DNA of 6,911 nt from Candidatus Heimdallarchaeota archaeon (GCA_016839985.1 JAEOTG010000038.1:1-6911); one strand, 5' to 3'. Positions 1 through 5,979 are shown, counted from the first letter of the stretch. The notes: generated by a model from the sequence alone, not told the origin. Numbers and translations are program-made.

Positions 1-289
1 AAAGATTCCTCATGAAGCAATTAAATACTTAAATGAAAAAGATGAAAAAATGAAAGCTTATTACTACTGTCATTGTCCTTGGGCTAAAGAAGCAATCAAA
101 GATGAAACATCTGAAGAAATACCAGCTGTTTTTTGTAATTGCAGTGGTGGATATTATAAGAACTATTGGGAGATAGTGTTAGATCAACCAGTAGAAGTAA
201 AAACTGTCAAAACAGTACTAAAGGGAGACCCTTACTGTCTTTTTGAAATTCATTTACCAGAAGATGTAGTGAAAGATTTACCTTCATAA
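1..289 (+). CDS. C-terminal part of a Cys-motif protein resembling the DUF6144 / L-2-amino-thiazoline-4-carboxylate hydrolase-like family (5' truncated)
   Basis: The reading frame is open from base 2 to the TAA at 287-289, so the gene enters from the left edge; the ATG at 50 is probably internal. The visible 95 residues contain a CHCPW motif (Cys23, His24, Cys25), a CNCSGGYY motif (Cys45, Cys47) and an ending of the form GDPYCLFEIHLP (Cys79). That arrangement, with paired CxC motifs and a terminal GD-x-x-C-x-F-x-I strand, is what I recall from DUF6144 / amino-thiazoline-carboxylate hydrolase-like proteins, whose last strand also resembles V4R (4-vinyl reductase) domains. Metal or cofactor binding by the cysteines is plausible but inferred. 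The protein is probably cytoplasmic, as the visible part has no membrane segment. The family call rests on remembered motif resemblance only, and the N-terminal half is not visible. Confidence 0.72.
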   Translation, partial: KIPHEAIKYLNEKDEKMKAYYYCHCPWAKEAIKDETSEEIPAVFCNCSGGYYKNYWEIVLDQPVEVKTVKTVLKGDPYCLFEIHLPEDVVKDLPS

Positions 290-312
290 TCTCTTTCTTT
301 TTTTATAATTTT
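290..312 (+). terminator. T-rich archaeal-type terminator after the first gene
   Basis: Directly after the TAA at 287-289 the plus strand is strongly T-rich, including a run of seven T at about 299-305 and a further TTTT at 309-312. Archaeal RNA polymerase commonly stops at T-rich tracts on the non-template strand without a hairpin, so this fits termination of the first gene. The convergent DUF362 gene ends at 311, so the two 3' ends lie next to each other. Confidence 0.5.
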
Positions 313-1951
313 AAGATTTTTTTCTAAAAAGACTTTTAATTTTTATTCCTTTCACTTTCATAATTATTCCTGCAAGCAGAATTAATCCTGCAATTGATCC
401 TCCTGTTATGCTAATCCATAAGTAATTCTTATTTTCTGGTTCTCCATCAAGAGTTAGTGAATTTGCGTAAATATTCATGTATTGAGTATTTGTTGTAACA
501 TTATAACCTGCTCTAATGAGTTCATCTCGTGTTTTGTTTAACCAAACACCAAAAGCTTCTGTTAATCCACTATTGTCTGAACTATCAGGATTTAACGAAT
601 ATATTTCTGTATGTCCTGTTAAATTAGCTGTTTCCATGAGTATGTTCTTTGCAGACCAATAATCTAATGCAACTGGATCAATCCCAGCAATTAGAACATC
701 CACTCTTGTTGCAGCACTAGAGCTTGTATAAGGACCCTCTGATAATGAATTCTCAGGATTTGCATTTATCCAAATAGCATCGATAATATTCAAAGTAGGA
801 AGACCACATTCAGCCATTAAAGTACCCATCCCTCCAGTAGCAACTTTATCATGTCCATTTCCAAGGGTCTCACTCTGTACTCCCATATAGTTCTTTAATG
901 TTGCAGTGACACCATATCCTGAATGGGATTTAAGAACAGGTAAGTTAATGACTTTTAATTTCTTTTCAAAACTTAATCCATTCCATATTCCTTCTTTGAA
1001 GCTAACATTTGTTCCATAATCTGTTTGGAACTTTGGATATGAAACAAAAATCTCTGTTTCAGCATCAGCTGTAGAATTAAGAACATAACCATTATTCATG
1101 TCTCCCAATGAATATTCATCTACTTCAATTCCCCTAATATAATCCCATAAAAATGTGGAAACCTTGTAAGAAAACGAAAATGTATCAACAACATCTTGAG
1201 CTGATTGATTCTTATATTCTGAATTCGCATTATCCCAATCCAAGCTTCCACGACCTTGTCCATTATCTGCTACAATTATTTCTCCACTAAATCCATCAGG
1301 ATGATCAATAATTGCTTGAATGAGCTCTTTCAACACATCTGTGTTCGTTCCGCCACGTCTATCCCACTGACAATTTGTTTTTAGAAGAACTACATCAGTT
1401 GATGCTATTAAACCATCCATCCCTTGAGTATCACCTTCTGTACTAGATTGATAAAATGAAAGATTATGAGAACCCATAAAATCTATTAAATCATTAATAT
1501 GTGCAACATCAAGTCCATTAACAATATAAATATTGGAAGAGTTTCCAGCAACTGATTCCATTGATTTAATATCCAGACTTACTATTTCATAGGAGCTAGT
1601 TACTTGTAATATGATTCCTGAGCTTATTGGTGTAAAAATAAGAAAAGCAATAAGTAGAGGTTTTCCAAAAGATAACAAAGTTTTTAGTTTCAACCAAATC
1701 ATTGAGAGTGAAAAAGCTGGAATTATTGAAGCGAAACTGATAGTGATGTTTTTCAAAGCAGCACGTTGACAAGGATATACAATTCTTGATGGTTTTGCAC
1801 CTGTTCTAAAAATAAACCACAATAAGTTAAACAAACCAAAAATAAGAAGACTATTCTGAATTTTGTTCCATCTTGTTTTTTTCAGTTTTTGATTGAAAAC
1901 TATTGAATAATCACATTTTTTGATTTTTGTGTTATCTTTTGGAGATTTCAT
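311..1951 (-). CDS. DUF362 domain-containing membrane protein
   Basis: The 546-residue product has a basic N-terminus, a hydrophobic segment at about 33-49, the motif PSRIVYPCQRAA at 54-65 (Cys61), then hydrophobic segments at about 68-88 and 97-116. A large hydrophilic region of about 390 residues follows, with a last membrane segment at about 509-531 and a Lys/Arg-rich tail. The hydrophilic part carries DUF362 hallmarks: VVLLKTNCQ at 187-195, ADNGQGRG at 228-235, LPVLKSHSGYG at 337-347, LKNYMG at 352-357 and GIDPVALDYW at 423-432. Members of DUF362 are often linked to iron-sulfur proteins, but no ferredoxin-type Cys cluster is seen here and the biochemical role is unknown. The positive tail suggests that the DUF362 domain lies outside the cell with both ends anchored; this is inferred. 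The ATG at 1951 has a TATA-like element about 30 bases upstream and no Shine-Dalgarno. Confidence 0.88.
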   Translation of the reverse strand: MKSPKDNTKIKKCDYSIVFNQKLKKTRWNKIQNSLLIFGLFNLLWFIFRTGAKPSRIVYPCQRAALKNITISFASIIPAFSLSMIWLKLKTLLSFGKPLLIAFLIFTPISSGIILQVTSSYEIVSLDIKSMESVAGNSSNIYIVNGLDVAHINDLIDFMGSHNLSFYQSSTEGDTQGMDGLIASTDVVLLKTNCQWDRRGGTNTDVLKELIQAIIDHPDGFSGEIIVADNGQGRGSLDWDNANSEYKNQSAQDVVDTFSFSYKVSTFLWDYIRGIEVDEYSLGDMNNGYVLNSTADAETEIFVSYPKFQTDYGTNVSFKEGIWNGLSFEKKLKVINLPVLKSHSGYGVTATLKNYMGVQSETLGNGHDKVATGGMGTLMAECGLPTLNIIDAIWINANPENSLSEGPYTSSSAATRVDVLIAGIDPVALDYWSAKNILMETANLTGHTEIYSLNPDSSDNSGLTEAFGVWLNKTRDELIRAGYNVTTNTQYMNIYANSLTLDGEPENKNYLWISITGGSIAGLILLAGIIMKVKGIKIKSLFRKKS

Positions 1952-1977
1952 TAGTAAAATAGTAAAAGCTTAAATCT

Positions 1978-1985
1978 TGATAAAT
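1978..1985 (-). promoter_or_regulatory. TATA-like element for the DUF362 gene
   Basis: On the minus strand the sequence AATTTATC lies about 30 bases before the ATG at 1951, preceded by an A-rich stretch suitable as a BRE. A start site about 25 bases downstream would fall within a few bases of the ATG, predicting a near-leaderless mRNA. A small AT-only inverted repeat (AATTTTT / AAAAATT, 1983-2000) overlaps the upstream side. No Shine-Dalgarno is present. Confidence 0.45.
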
Positions 1986-2164
1986 TTTTTCTGAAAAATT
2001 GAAGTACTTTTTTACATAGTTTCCCCTAAGAAAGTGTAAGAATCAATAAAAAGAAAAAATCAATTTATCAACCTACATCATTTTTTCACGAGATAGTTAG
2101 CAGTTAAAAATCTCTTGAAAAACATTTACTATTATTAAACAATTAAGATTTAACTTTTAATTAC
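1986..2164. other. Intergenic region without a recognisable gene
   Basis: I found no convincing reading frame, tRNA or other RNA gene between the DUF362 promoter and the cold-shock gene. On the minus strand T-rich stretches that could terminate the cold-shock transcript lie at about 2106-2125 and 2046-2062. The only other clear structure is the inverted repeat at 2082-2122. Confidence 0.5.
2082..2122. repeat. Imperfect 13-bp inverted repeat (hairpin or operator candidate)
   Basis: TTTTTCACGAGAT at 2082-2094 is mirrored by ATCTCTTGAAAAA at 2110-2122, with 12 of 13 positions complementary and a 15-base spacer. The repeat lies between the end of the cold-shock gene (2165) and the start of the DUF362 gene (1951), both on the minus strand. 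Read on either strand it begins with a T-run and ends with an A-run, so it does not look like a classical hairpin plus T-tract terminator. It could be a protein-binding site, a structured 3' end of the cold-shock transcript, or chance in AT-rich DNA. Confidence 0.4.
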
Positions 2165-2374
2165 CTAAGCTAGTTTTATCTCTGCAGCTTGTGGTCCTCT
2201 TGGATCATCTTTGATTTCAAATTCAACTATCTGTCCGATTTTTAGAGATTCAAAATCTGTATCTTTCAATTCAGAGAAATGAAAGAAAATTTCATCTTCC
2301 ATTTCTTCAGATTTGAGAAAACCAAAACCGCGGTTATCAATTTTCTTAATAACTTCGCCTTTCAATATTTTCAC
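2165..2374 (-). CDS. CspA-type cold-shock domain protein (GTG start)
   Basis: The 69-residue product is one OB-fold cold-shock domain of normal length. It shows GEVIKKIDNRGFGFL at 6-20, which includes the RNP1 motif (GFGFL), then the RNP2-like IFFHFSEL at 29-36, GQIVEFEI at 47-54 and the closing GPQAAEIKLA at 60-69. Such proteins bind single-stranded RNA or DNA in the cytoplasm and act as RNA chaperones. The aromatic pair usually found just before RNP1 (Trp-Phe in CspA) is replaced by Lys-Ile, so one stacking surface is reduced. The start is GTG (2372-2374). The ATG two bases upstream is followed at once by TGA in its own frame, and no in-frame ATG lies between the GTG and the upstream stop at 2414-2416. 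There is no Shine-Dalgarno. The gene may have its own promoter or be read from the genes upstream. Confidence 0.93.
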   Translation of the reverse strand: MKILKGEVIKKIDNRGFGFLKSEEMEDEIFFHFSELKDTDFESLKIGQIVEFEIKDDPRGPQAAEIKLA

Positions 2375-2416
2375 ATCTTTTAATACTATTACTGAACGTG
2401 AATTCTTCGTGAATTA

Positions 2417-2425
2417 CATATAGTA
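2417..2425 (-). promoter_or_regulatory. Proximal TATA-like element for the cold-shock gene
   Basis: On the minus strand TACTATATG lies about 47 bases before the GTG, which would give a leader of roughly 20 bases. Just downstream of it an 8-base direct repeat, AATTCACG (2408-2415 and 2397-2404 on the minus strand), recurs with an 11-base period, close to one helical turn. It would sit over the predicted start site and could be a regulator site. This is suggestive only. Confidence 0.35.
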
Positions 2426-2460
2426 AGTCAAAGAATTAACGTTTCTAATCACTTTCTAGT

Positions 2461-2489
2461 GTTCTAATGTATAAATCTTAGGGTAGAAC
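2461..2489 (-). promoter_or_regulatory. Distal TATA-like element flanked by a 6-bp inverted repeat
   Basis: On the minus strand TTTATA at 2470-2475 is preceded by AAGA, a reasonable BRE-plus-TATA pair. GTTCTA (2461-2466) and TAGAAC (2484-2489) flank it as an inverted repeat with a 17-base spacer. Use of this promoter would give the cold-shock mRNA a leader of about 70 bases, long compared with its neighbours. A repressor bound to both half-sites would block TBP, but six bases per half-site is weak evidence. Confidence 0.3.
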
Positions 2490-2501
2490 CGTTTTTTTTT
2501 G

Positions 2502-2741
2502 TTATTTTGTTGCTTTCTTTTCTAAATATTCTATTATATCACTCTGCAAATTTGTTATAGCTGCAATAATAAGTAAAGCACTACTAAGTATAGCAACAAC
2601 AATTGCAATATGATTGTTCTCTGTGAATACTAAACCTAAACTTCCTATAATTCCAGCAAATCCACAAATAATAAGAACAATAATATCTCTACTATAATTT
2701 TTTAGTTTATTTTGTATAACTTCAGATTCTTTTTGAGTCAT
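2502..2741 (-). CDS. Small two-TM membrane protein of unknown function
   Basis: I do not recognise a family. The 79-residue product has a short polar, charged N-terminus (1-18), a hydrophobic segment with Gly-rich packing (about 19-39, GFAGIIGSLG), a short polar turn (ENNH at 41-44), a second hydrophobic segment (about 45-63) and a charged C-terminal helix ending EYLEKKATK. This predicts a helical hairpin with both ends on the same side, probably the cytoplasm given the Lys content. It starts 30 bases after the stop of the aldo/keto reductase-like gene on the same strand, so co-transcription is likely. A T-rich element in that gap could also drive it separately. No Shine-Dalgarno is visible. 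Confidence 0.68.
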   Translation of the reverse strand: MTQKESEVIQNKLKNYSRDIIVLIICGFAGIIGSLGLVFTENNHIAIVVAILSSALLIIAAITNLQSDIIEYLEKKATK

Positions 2742-2750
2742 AAAGCTATT

Positions 2751-2771
2751 ATTTCTTGTAGAAATAAAAAT
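2751..2771 (-). promoter_or_regulatory. Short gap with a TATA-like tract and a small hairpin
   Basis: On the minus strand the gap starts with a TTTTTATTT tract about 28 bases before the ATG at 2741, the usual TATA-to-start spacing for a leaderless gene. It overlaps a 6-bp inverted repeat, ATTTCT / AGAAAT with a 3-base loop (2751-2765). Either an internal promoter or an RNA hairpin between two co-transcribed genes would fit. Confidence 0.3.
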
Positions 2772-3692
2772 CTATTGTGAAGATTGAATAGCTTCCTCAA
2801 AATATTTGACAGTCTTATAATAGTTCTTAGGTATACTCTCTTCATTGTATGATTTCATATTGTGAATTAGCTCATTTACAGTTTTTACACCAAATACAAT
2901 TGAATCTGCTCCCATATCAAATCCATAGTTTAAACAATCTGCAGGAGTAGCTGGTTCATCTAACTTGATAGAAATTTTTCTCCCACCACAGAAGTATGCA
3001 GGATAGTTTATTCTTTTTGTACTAAAGACTTTACCTTTCAATAGATTCTTAATGCTAATAACTGCTATGTTTTCTTCTTCGCAAACTTTCAATAATTTTT
3101 TTGTTGATTCTAAAGATCCTGTGGCAAAGTTGAGTGGAAACATTATAACATCAAAATCTCTATTCTCGATCATCTTCATGAGTAAGTCTGGTTTGTGTGC
3201 ACTTATACCAACTGCTTTAGCCTTTCCTTCTTTTTTTAATTGAAGAGCATAATCTAGAATACCTCTCTTGATAACATTTTCAAAATCATCCTTATGAGTA
3301 ACAAACTGAATTAAAGCAATATCAACATATTCAACATCTAAACTTTCTAGCATGCTATCAAAGGTTGATTGAATTTTATTTAATGAACGAGTTTTTGAAT
3401 GACCATTAGCTTTCTCGTTATAATAACTACCAAGATGAGTTGTGAAAGTAATCTTCTTTCGTTTATCTTTAATAAATTCTTTGAAAATTTGGAAGAAATA
3501 AGGTAAATTAAAGACAAGATCATAATGTGTAATCCCTAGTTTATAGGCTTCCTCAATGATTAACTTTGAATTCTCATCTCTAGATAGATTCTTTAAACTT
3601 CTAACACCTCTAGCAAAATGTTCTATACCTAAACCTAGAGAACTAAGATTAACTCCATTTGATTCAAGTCTATTGTTTGAATTTCGAATCAT
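2772..3692 (-). CDS. Aldo/keto reductase-like TIM-barrel protein lacking the usual catalytic Lys and His
   Basis: The 306-residue length and motifs fit the aldo/keto reductase superfamily, NADP(H)-dependent cytoplasmic barrel enzymes. Visible are SLGLG at 18-22, GITHYD at 53-58 (Asp58 of the tetrad), LESLDVEYVDIALIQ at 115-129, LKKEGKAKAVGISAH at 152-166, FDVIMFPLNFA at 180-190 and the cofactor-end element GADSIVFGVKTVNEL at 261-275. The usual catalytic Lys (TK at the end of the third strand) is replaced by His86 in TTHLG. The usual His after the fourth strand is Gln129. The usual Tyr five residues after the Asp is Leu63, with a Tyr at 65. I recall a related group with HLG in place of TK, so the loss may be partly a family trait. 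There is no C-terminal ferredoxin-like Cys cluster. The ATG has a TATA-like element about 28 bases upstream and no Shine-Dalgarno, implying a leaderless mRNA. Confidence 0.85.
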   Translation of the reverse strand: MIRNSNNRLESNGVNLSSLGLGIEHFARGVRSLKNLSRDENSKLIIEEAYKLGITHYDLVFNLPYFFQIFKEFIKDKRKKITFTTHLGSYYNEKANGHSKTRSLNKIQSTFDSMLESLDVEYVDIALIQFVTHKDDFENVIKRGILDYALQLKKEGKAKAVGISAHKPDLLMKMIENRDFDVIMFPLNFATGSLESTKKLLKVCEEENIAVISIKNLLKGKVFSTKRINYPAYFCGGRKISIKLDEPATPADCLNYGFDMGADSIVFGVKTVNELIHNMKSYNEESIPKNYYKTVKYFEEAIQSSQ

Positions 3693-3715
3693 AGCATAAA
3701 TGTGGAAATATTACT

Positions 3716-3725
3716 GTATAAAAAG
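3716..3725 (-). promoter_or_regulatory. TATA-like element for the aldo/keto reductase-like gene
   Basis: On the minus strand CTTTTTATACAG contains a good TATA match (TTTTTATA) centred about 28 bases before the ATG at 3692. The predicted start site falls within a few bases of the ATG, so the transcript should be leaderless. The element is one half of a divergent promoter region shared with the hydrolase gene. Confidence 0.5.
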
Positions 3726-3765
3726 TTGTATTTATTATGGATAAAGCATCATTTACACTCTTTTA

Positions 3766-3783
3766 ACTATAAAATCTTATAAG
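3766..3783 (+). promoter_or_regulatory. TATA-like elements for the alpha/beta hydrolase gene
   Basis: Two candidates lie in tandem: ACTATAAAAT (3766-3775) and the 8-base palindrome CTTATAAG (3776-3783). The second would place a start site about 16 bases before the ATG at 3822. No Shine-Dalgarno precedes that ATG. The local sequence AACCTCC is anti-Shine-Dalgarno in sense and so cannot pair with 16S rRNA. Confidence 0.4.
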
Positions 3784-3821
3784 TAACTTTTTTAATCAAA
3801 GATTGTTGGATTGTAACCTCC

Positions 3822-4682
3822 ATGACTGTTGAATATAATGAATCAACTTTCAGCTCAAAGATGATAGCTGAATATGAGAAAATAGCAGAAGAAAAAATGA
3901 TTACTGTTTCAGATAATTCTCAAATTCTTGTTCTTCATACAAAAGCTCAAGGGAAAGATAAAAGTAAATTTAAGCTAGTTGTTATTCCAGGTTGGGGTTC
4001 TATTGTACTGGGATGGGATGAATTCTTAATGAAAGCAAAAGATTATTTTGATATTTACTATTTAGAAACGAGAGAAAAGAAATCAAGTAAATTAGCAAAG
4101 AAATCTAAATGTACACTTGATAGAATGTCTTCAGATCTAAAGGAAGTACCAGAGATTCTAAAATTAAATCCCAAAGAAACAGTTTTCTTCAGTTCTTCAT
4201 TTGGAGCGGTATTAAATGCTGATGCATTGAACAAGAAGAAAGTCGATCCATTTTTAACAATTTTAGTAGGTCCTATGAGTAAGATAGATATGCCTTTCCC
4301 TTTTAGATATCTGCTTTATATTGTCCCCTCGTTTTTGTACCATCCATTCGCACCTATAGGAAGATTTTGGGTTAAAAAATATAAGAGTGAGGATGAAGTT
4401 CAAGCTGCTAAATACTATAGAGTAATGGAAGAAGCAGATCCAAAGAAATGGAAAAAATTCCTTACAAGGTTTGCTTTCAAGAAATTTTGGGACACTTATG
4501 CAGGAATAGAAAGTAGAGTTCTTGTTATTGATGAGAGTGAGGATAAACTCCACAGAACAATCGTTACAAATAAAATTGCTTCTTTGATAAAAAACTCTGA
4601 AATTGTTGATCTAAAGACAAATAAATTTACTCATTCAGCTGGTATTGCAGATTTTATAAATAATAAACTTTCAGAACATTAA
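3822..4682 (+). CDS. Alpha/beta-hydrolase fold protein
   Basis: The 286-residue product shows an alpha/beta-hydrolase layout. A strand and oxyanion-hole loop of the form KLVVIPGWGS occur at 51-60, and the nucleophile elbow at 122-130 reads FFSSSFGAV, fitting Sm-x-Nu-x-Sm with Ser126 as the likely nucleophile and Ser instead of the usual first Gly. A lid-like region rich in aromatic and hydrophobic residues (about 155-185) follows, then VLVIDESED at 233-241 with Asp237 or Asp241 as the likely acid, and THSAG at 270-274 with His271 as the likely catalytic His. The full triad suggests an active serine hydrolase of small esters or lipids; the substrate is not readable. There is no signal peptide, so it is probably cytoplasmic, although the hydrophobic stretch at 160-180 could touch a membrane. 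It is divergent from the aldo/keto reductase-like gene. Confidence 0.82.
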   Translation: MTVEYNESTFSSKMIAEYEKIAEEKMITVSDNSQILVLHTKAQGKDKSKFKLVVIPGWGSIVLGWDEFLMKAKDYFDIYYLETREKKSSKLAKKSKCTLDRMSSDLKEVPEILKLNPKETVFFSSSFGAVLNADALNKKKVDPFLTILVGPMSKIDMPFPFRYLLYIVPSFLYHPFAPIGRFWVKKYKSEDEVQAAKYYRVMEEADPKKWKKFLTRFAFKKFWDTYAGIESRVLVIDESEDKLHRTIVTNKIASLIKNSEIVDLKTNKFTHSAGIADFINNKLSEH

Positions 4683-4712
4683 ACTAAATTTAATATGACT
4701 TAGCTAGTATGC

Positions 4713-4764
4713 ATCACAATTCTTTTATTGATAATCATCCAGATAAAACTCCCAACGTTGTGAT
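4713..4764 (+). promoter_or_regulatory. Promoter region of the acidic protein gene with a 7-bp inverted repeat
   Basis: A TATA-like TTTTATTGATAA lies at 4723-4734, about 40 bases before the ATG at 4769. A perfect 7-bp inverted repeat surrounds it: ATCACAA (4713-4719) and TTGTGAT (4758-4764). The half-sites are 38 bases apart, which would suit a looped or two-dimer operator. No Shine-Dalgarno is present. Confidence 0.3.
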
Positions 4765-4768
4765 TTAA

Positions 4769-5164
4769 ATGAATGAGGAAGAAATACAACATACAGATCT
4801 TGGAAAAATCATTTTTGATGAAGTGATGGAAGAAATAGAAGAAGAAATTGAAGATAGTTTAGGGGAATTAATTACTGAAGAGAAATTGAAAGTGATAATT
4901 GAACGAGTTCAGAACTCTGTTAAGAAAAAAGTAGCTAAAACAATTCCTGAAGATATTTCAGAAGATATGAATGAAGTACAGAAATTCATTATAGGTGAGA
5001 AACTAGCAAGAATAGTAACAAAAGAAGCTAAGAAAGTTCTAGCTGATTTGGTTTCTGAGATTGTCGAAAAAACCTATGAAGTTATGTATGAATTAAGAAA
5101 TGAAATTATAGAAGAAATCTTTGAAGAAACTGAAATAGAAGAAGACGAAGAAGAGGAAGAGTAA
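4769..5164 (+). CDS. Acidic, helical hypothetical protein with a poly-Glu tail
   Basis: I do not recognise a family. The 131-residue product has no Cys and no membrane segment, and is almost entirely helix-forming. It has an acidic segment at 17-38, a more basic amphipathic segment at 39-58 (KLKVIIERVQNSVKKKVAK), a central region at 61-110 with spaced Ile/Leu/Val, and a tail at 114-131 made almost wholly of Glu and Asp. Alternating charged and aliphatic residues suggest a helical bundle or short coiled coil; the tail resembles those of proteins that contact basic partners such as histones or ribosomal proteins. The ATG is preceded directly by an in-frame TAA (4766-4768), which fixes ATG 4769 as the first possible start in that stretch. 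The gene ends with three tandem in-frame stops (TAA TAG TAG, 5162-5170). Confidence 0.78.
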   Translation: MNEEEIQHTDLGKIIFDEVMEEIEEEIEDSLGELITEEKLKVIIERVQNSVKKKVAKTIPEDISEDMNEVQKFIIGEKLARIVTKEAKKVLADLVSEIVEKTYEVMYELRNEIIEEIFEETEIEEDEEEEE

Positions 5165-5288
5165 TAGTAGATAGAGTTTACATACTAGCCACTCTGTCTT
5201 TTTTCATTTATTGAAAATAATTTACTTATCTATTCTGATTTTTTAGATACTTTTTTAATAGAAAGTTACAAACCTTATTTAGTTACTA
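5165..5288 (+). promoter_or_regulatory. T-rich terminator and promoter gap before the acetyltransferase gene
   Basis: After the tandem stops, a T-rich stretch with TTTTTT at about 5199-5204 suits termination of the acidic protein gene. Further on, TTTTTTAATAG at about 5252-5262 is a TATA candidate roughly 32 bases before the ATG at 5289, which would give a very short leader. No Shine-Dalgarno is visible. No reading frame of note lies in the gap. Confidence 0.38.
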
Positions 5289-5918
5289 ATGCTTATCAAA
5301 GGTTTGTACTTGCTTAAGAAGAAAGATCTCAAAAAAGCATCTTTTATGCTTACCAGAGCTTTTCATTATGATCCTCTGATTTGTTTAATATATCCTGATG
5401 AAATAGAAAGAAGAACATATTCTCCATTCCTTTGGGAATATCTATTACTCGATGGTATTAGGTATGGTGAAGTGTATGCACCTACTAGTAAAATAGAAGG
5501 AACAGCAAAATGGTTACCTCCTCATAAAGAACATATGAATACTTGGCGTTCTTTAAGGAGTGGAGCATTAACCATGGCAAGAATGGCTTTAAAGCAAAAA
5601 GATGAGAGAGCATTACCAATGAAAAAAGTGGCAAGGATTACAAATCATATAACAGATCTTCATAAAGAGCTTGTTAAAAAACCTCATTGGTATTTAGCTA
5701 ACATAGGAGTTGATCCAAAAAATCAAGGTAAAGGATTTGGGAGTAAATTAATTAAACCTATGTTAGAAAGAATTGAAAGAGAAGGTTATCCTGTTTTTCT
5801 GGAAACTAATTTTGAAGGAAATGTAGCTCTTTATGAACACCTTGGATTTGAGGTTATAGATAAAAGATCAATCCCAGAAACAGATATTGTTAATTGGGCA
5901 ATGTTAAAGAATATTTAA
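5289..5918 (+). CDS. GNAT-family N-acetyltransferase
   Basis: The 209-residue product has the GNAT fold signature near its C-terminal end. WYLANIGVDPKNQGKGFGSKL (134-154) contains the acetyl-CoA pyrophosphate-binding loop Q-x-x-G-x-G as Gln146, Gly149 and Gly151. The later strand and helix VFLETNFEGNVALYEHLGFEVI (169-190) contain the usual Asn-x-x-x-x-Tyr-x-x-x-GF element. The first 60 residues (DLKKASFMLTRAFHYDPLICLIYPD) form the typical first strand and helices, and TAKWLPP at 72-78 is a mid-domain strand. Such enzymes move an acetyl group from acetyl-CoA to an amine in the cytoplasm. The overall form resembles GNATs of unknown substrate; nothing here tells protein from small-molecule acceptors. 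The start codon lacks a Shine-Dalgarno. Confidence 0.92.
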   Translation: MLIKGLYLLKKKDLKKASFMLTRAFHYDPLICLIYPDEIERRTYSPFLWEYLLLDGIRYGEVYAPTSKIEGTAKWLPPHKEHMNTWRSLRSGALTMARMALKQKDERALPMKKVARITNHITDLHKELVKKPHWYLANIGVDPKNQGKGFGSKLIKPMLERIEREGYPVFLETNFEGNVALYEHLGFEVIDKRSIPETDIVNWAMLKNI

Positions 5919-5932
5919 TGATGAATTCAGAT

Positions 5933-5976
5933 AAATATTATATATTTCATTAAACAATGTTAATTATAAAGGTGAT
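5933..5976 (+). promoter_or_regulatory. TATA-like element and Shine-Dalgarno for the Cys/His membrane protein gene
   Basis: AAATATTATATATTT (5933-5947) is a strong TATA candidate about 40 bases before the ATG at 5980. AAAGGTGAT, with core GGTGAT at 5971-5976, provides a Shine-Dalgarno about five bases before the ATG. This is the only gene in the window with a clear ribosome binding site, and the motif supports ATG 5980 as the true start. Confidence 0.55.
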
Positions 5977-5979
5977 TTA

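Noticed and set aside
2492..2500. Run of nine T after the two-TM protein gene as a terminator
   Set aside because: The run is T on the plus strand, hence A on the coding (minus) strand of the gene that ends there, so it has the wrong polarity for a T-tract terminator of that gene.
3052..3243. A 63-residue plus-strand open frame inside the aldo/keto reductase-like gene
   Set aside because: It is antisense to clear TIM-barrel motifs and shows no features of its own.
3813..3821. AACCTCC just before the hydrolase start codon
   Set aside because: It has the sequence of the 16S anti-Shine-Dalgarno, not of a Shine-Dalgarno, so it cannot serve as a ribosome binding site. It is taken as chance.
4263..4553. 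A 96-residue minus-strand open frame inside the hydrolase gene
   Set aside because: It is antisense to a well-supported alpha/beta hydrolase and has no recognisable domain or promoter.
5137..5161. GAA/GAG trinucleotide repetition as a microsatellite
   Set aside because: It is simply the codons of the poly-Glu tail, with mixed GAA, GAG and GAC, and is explained by the protein.
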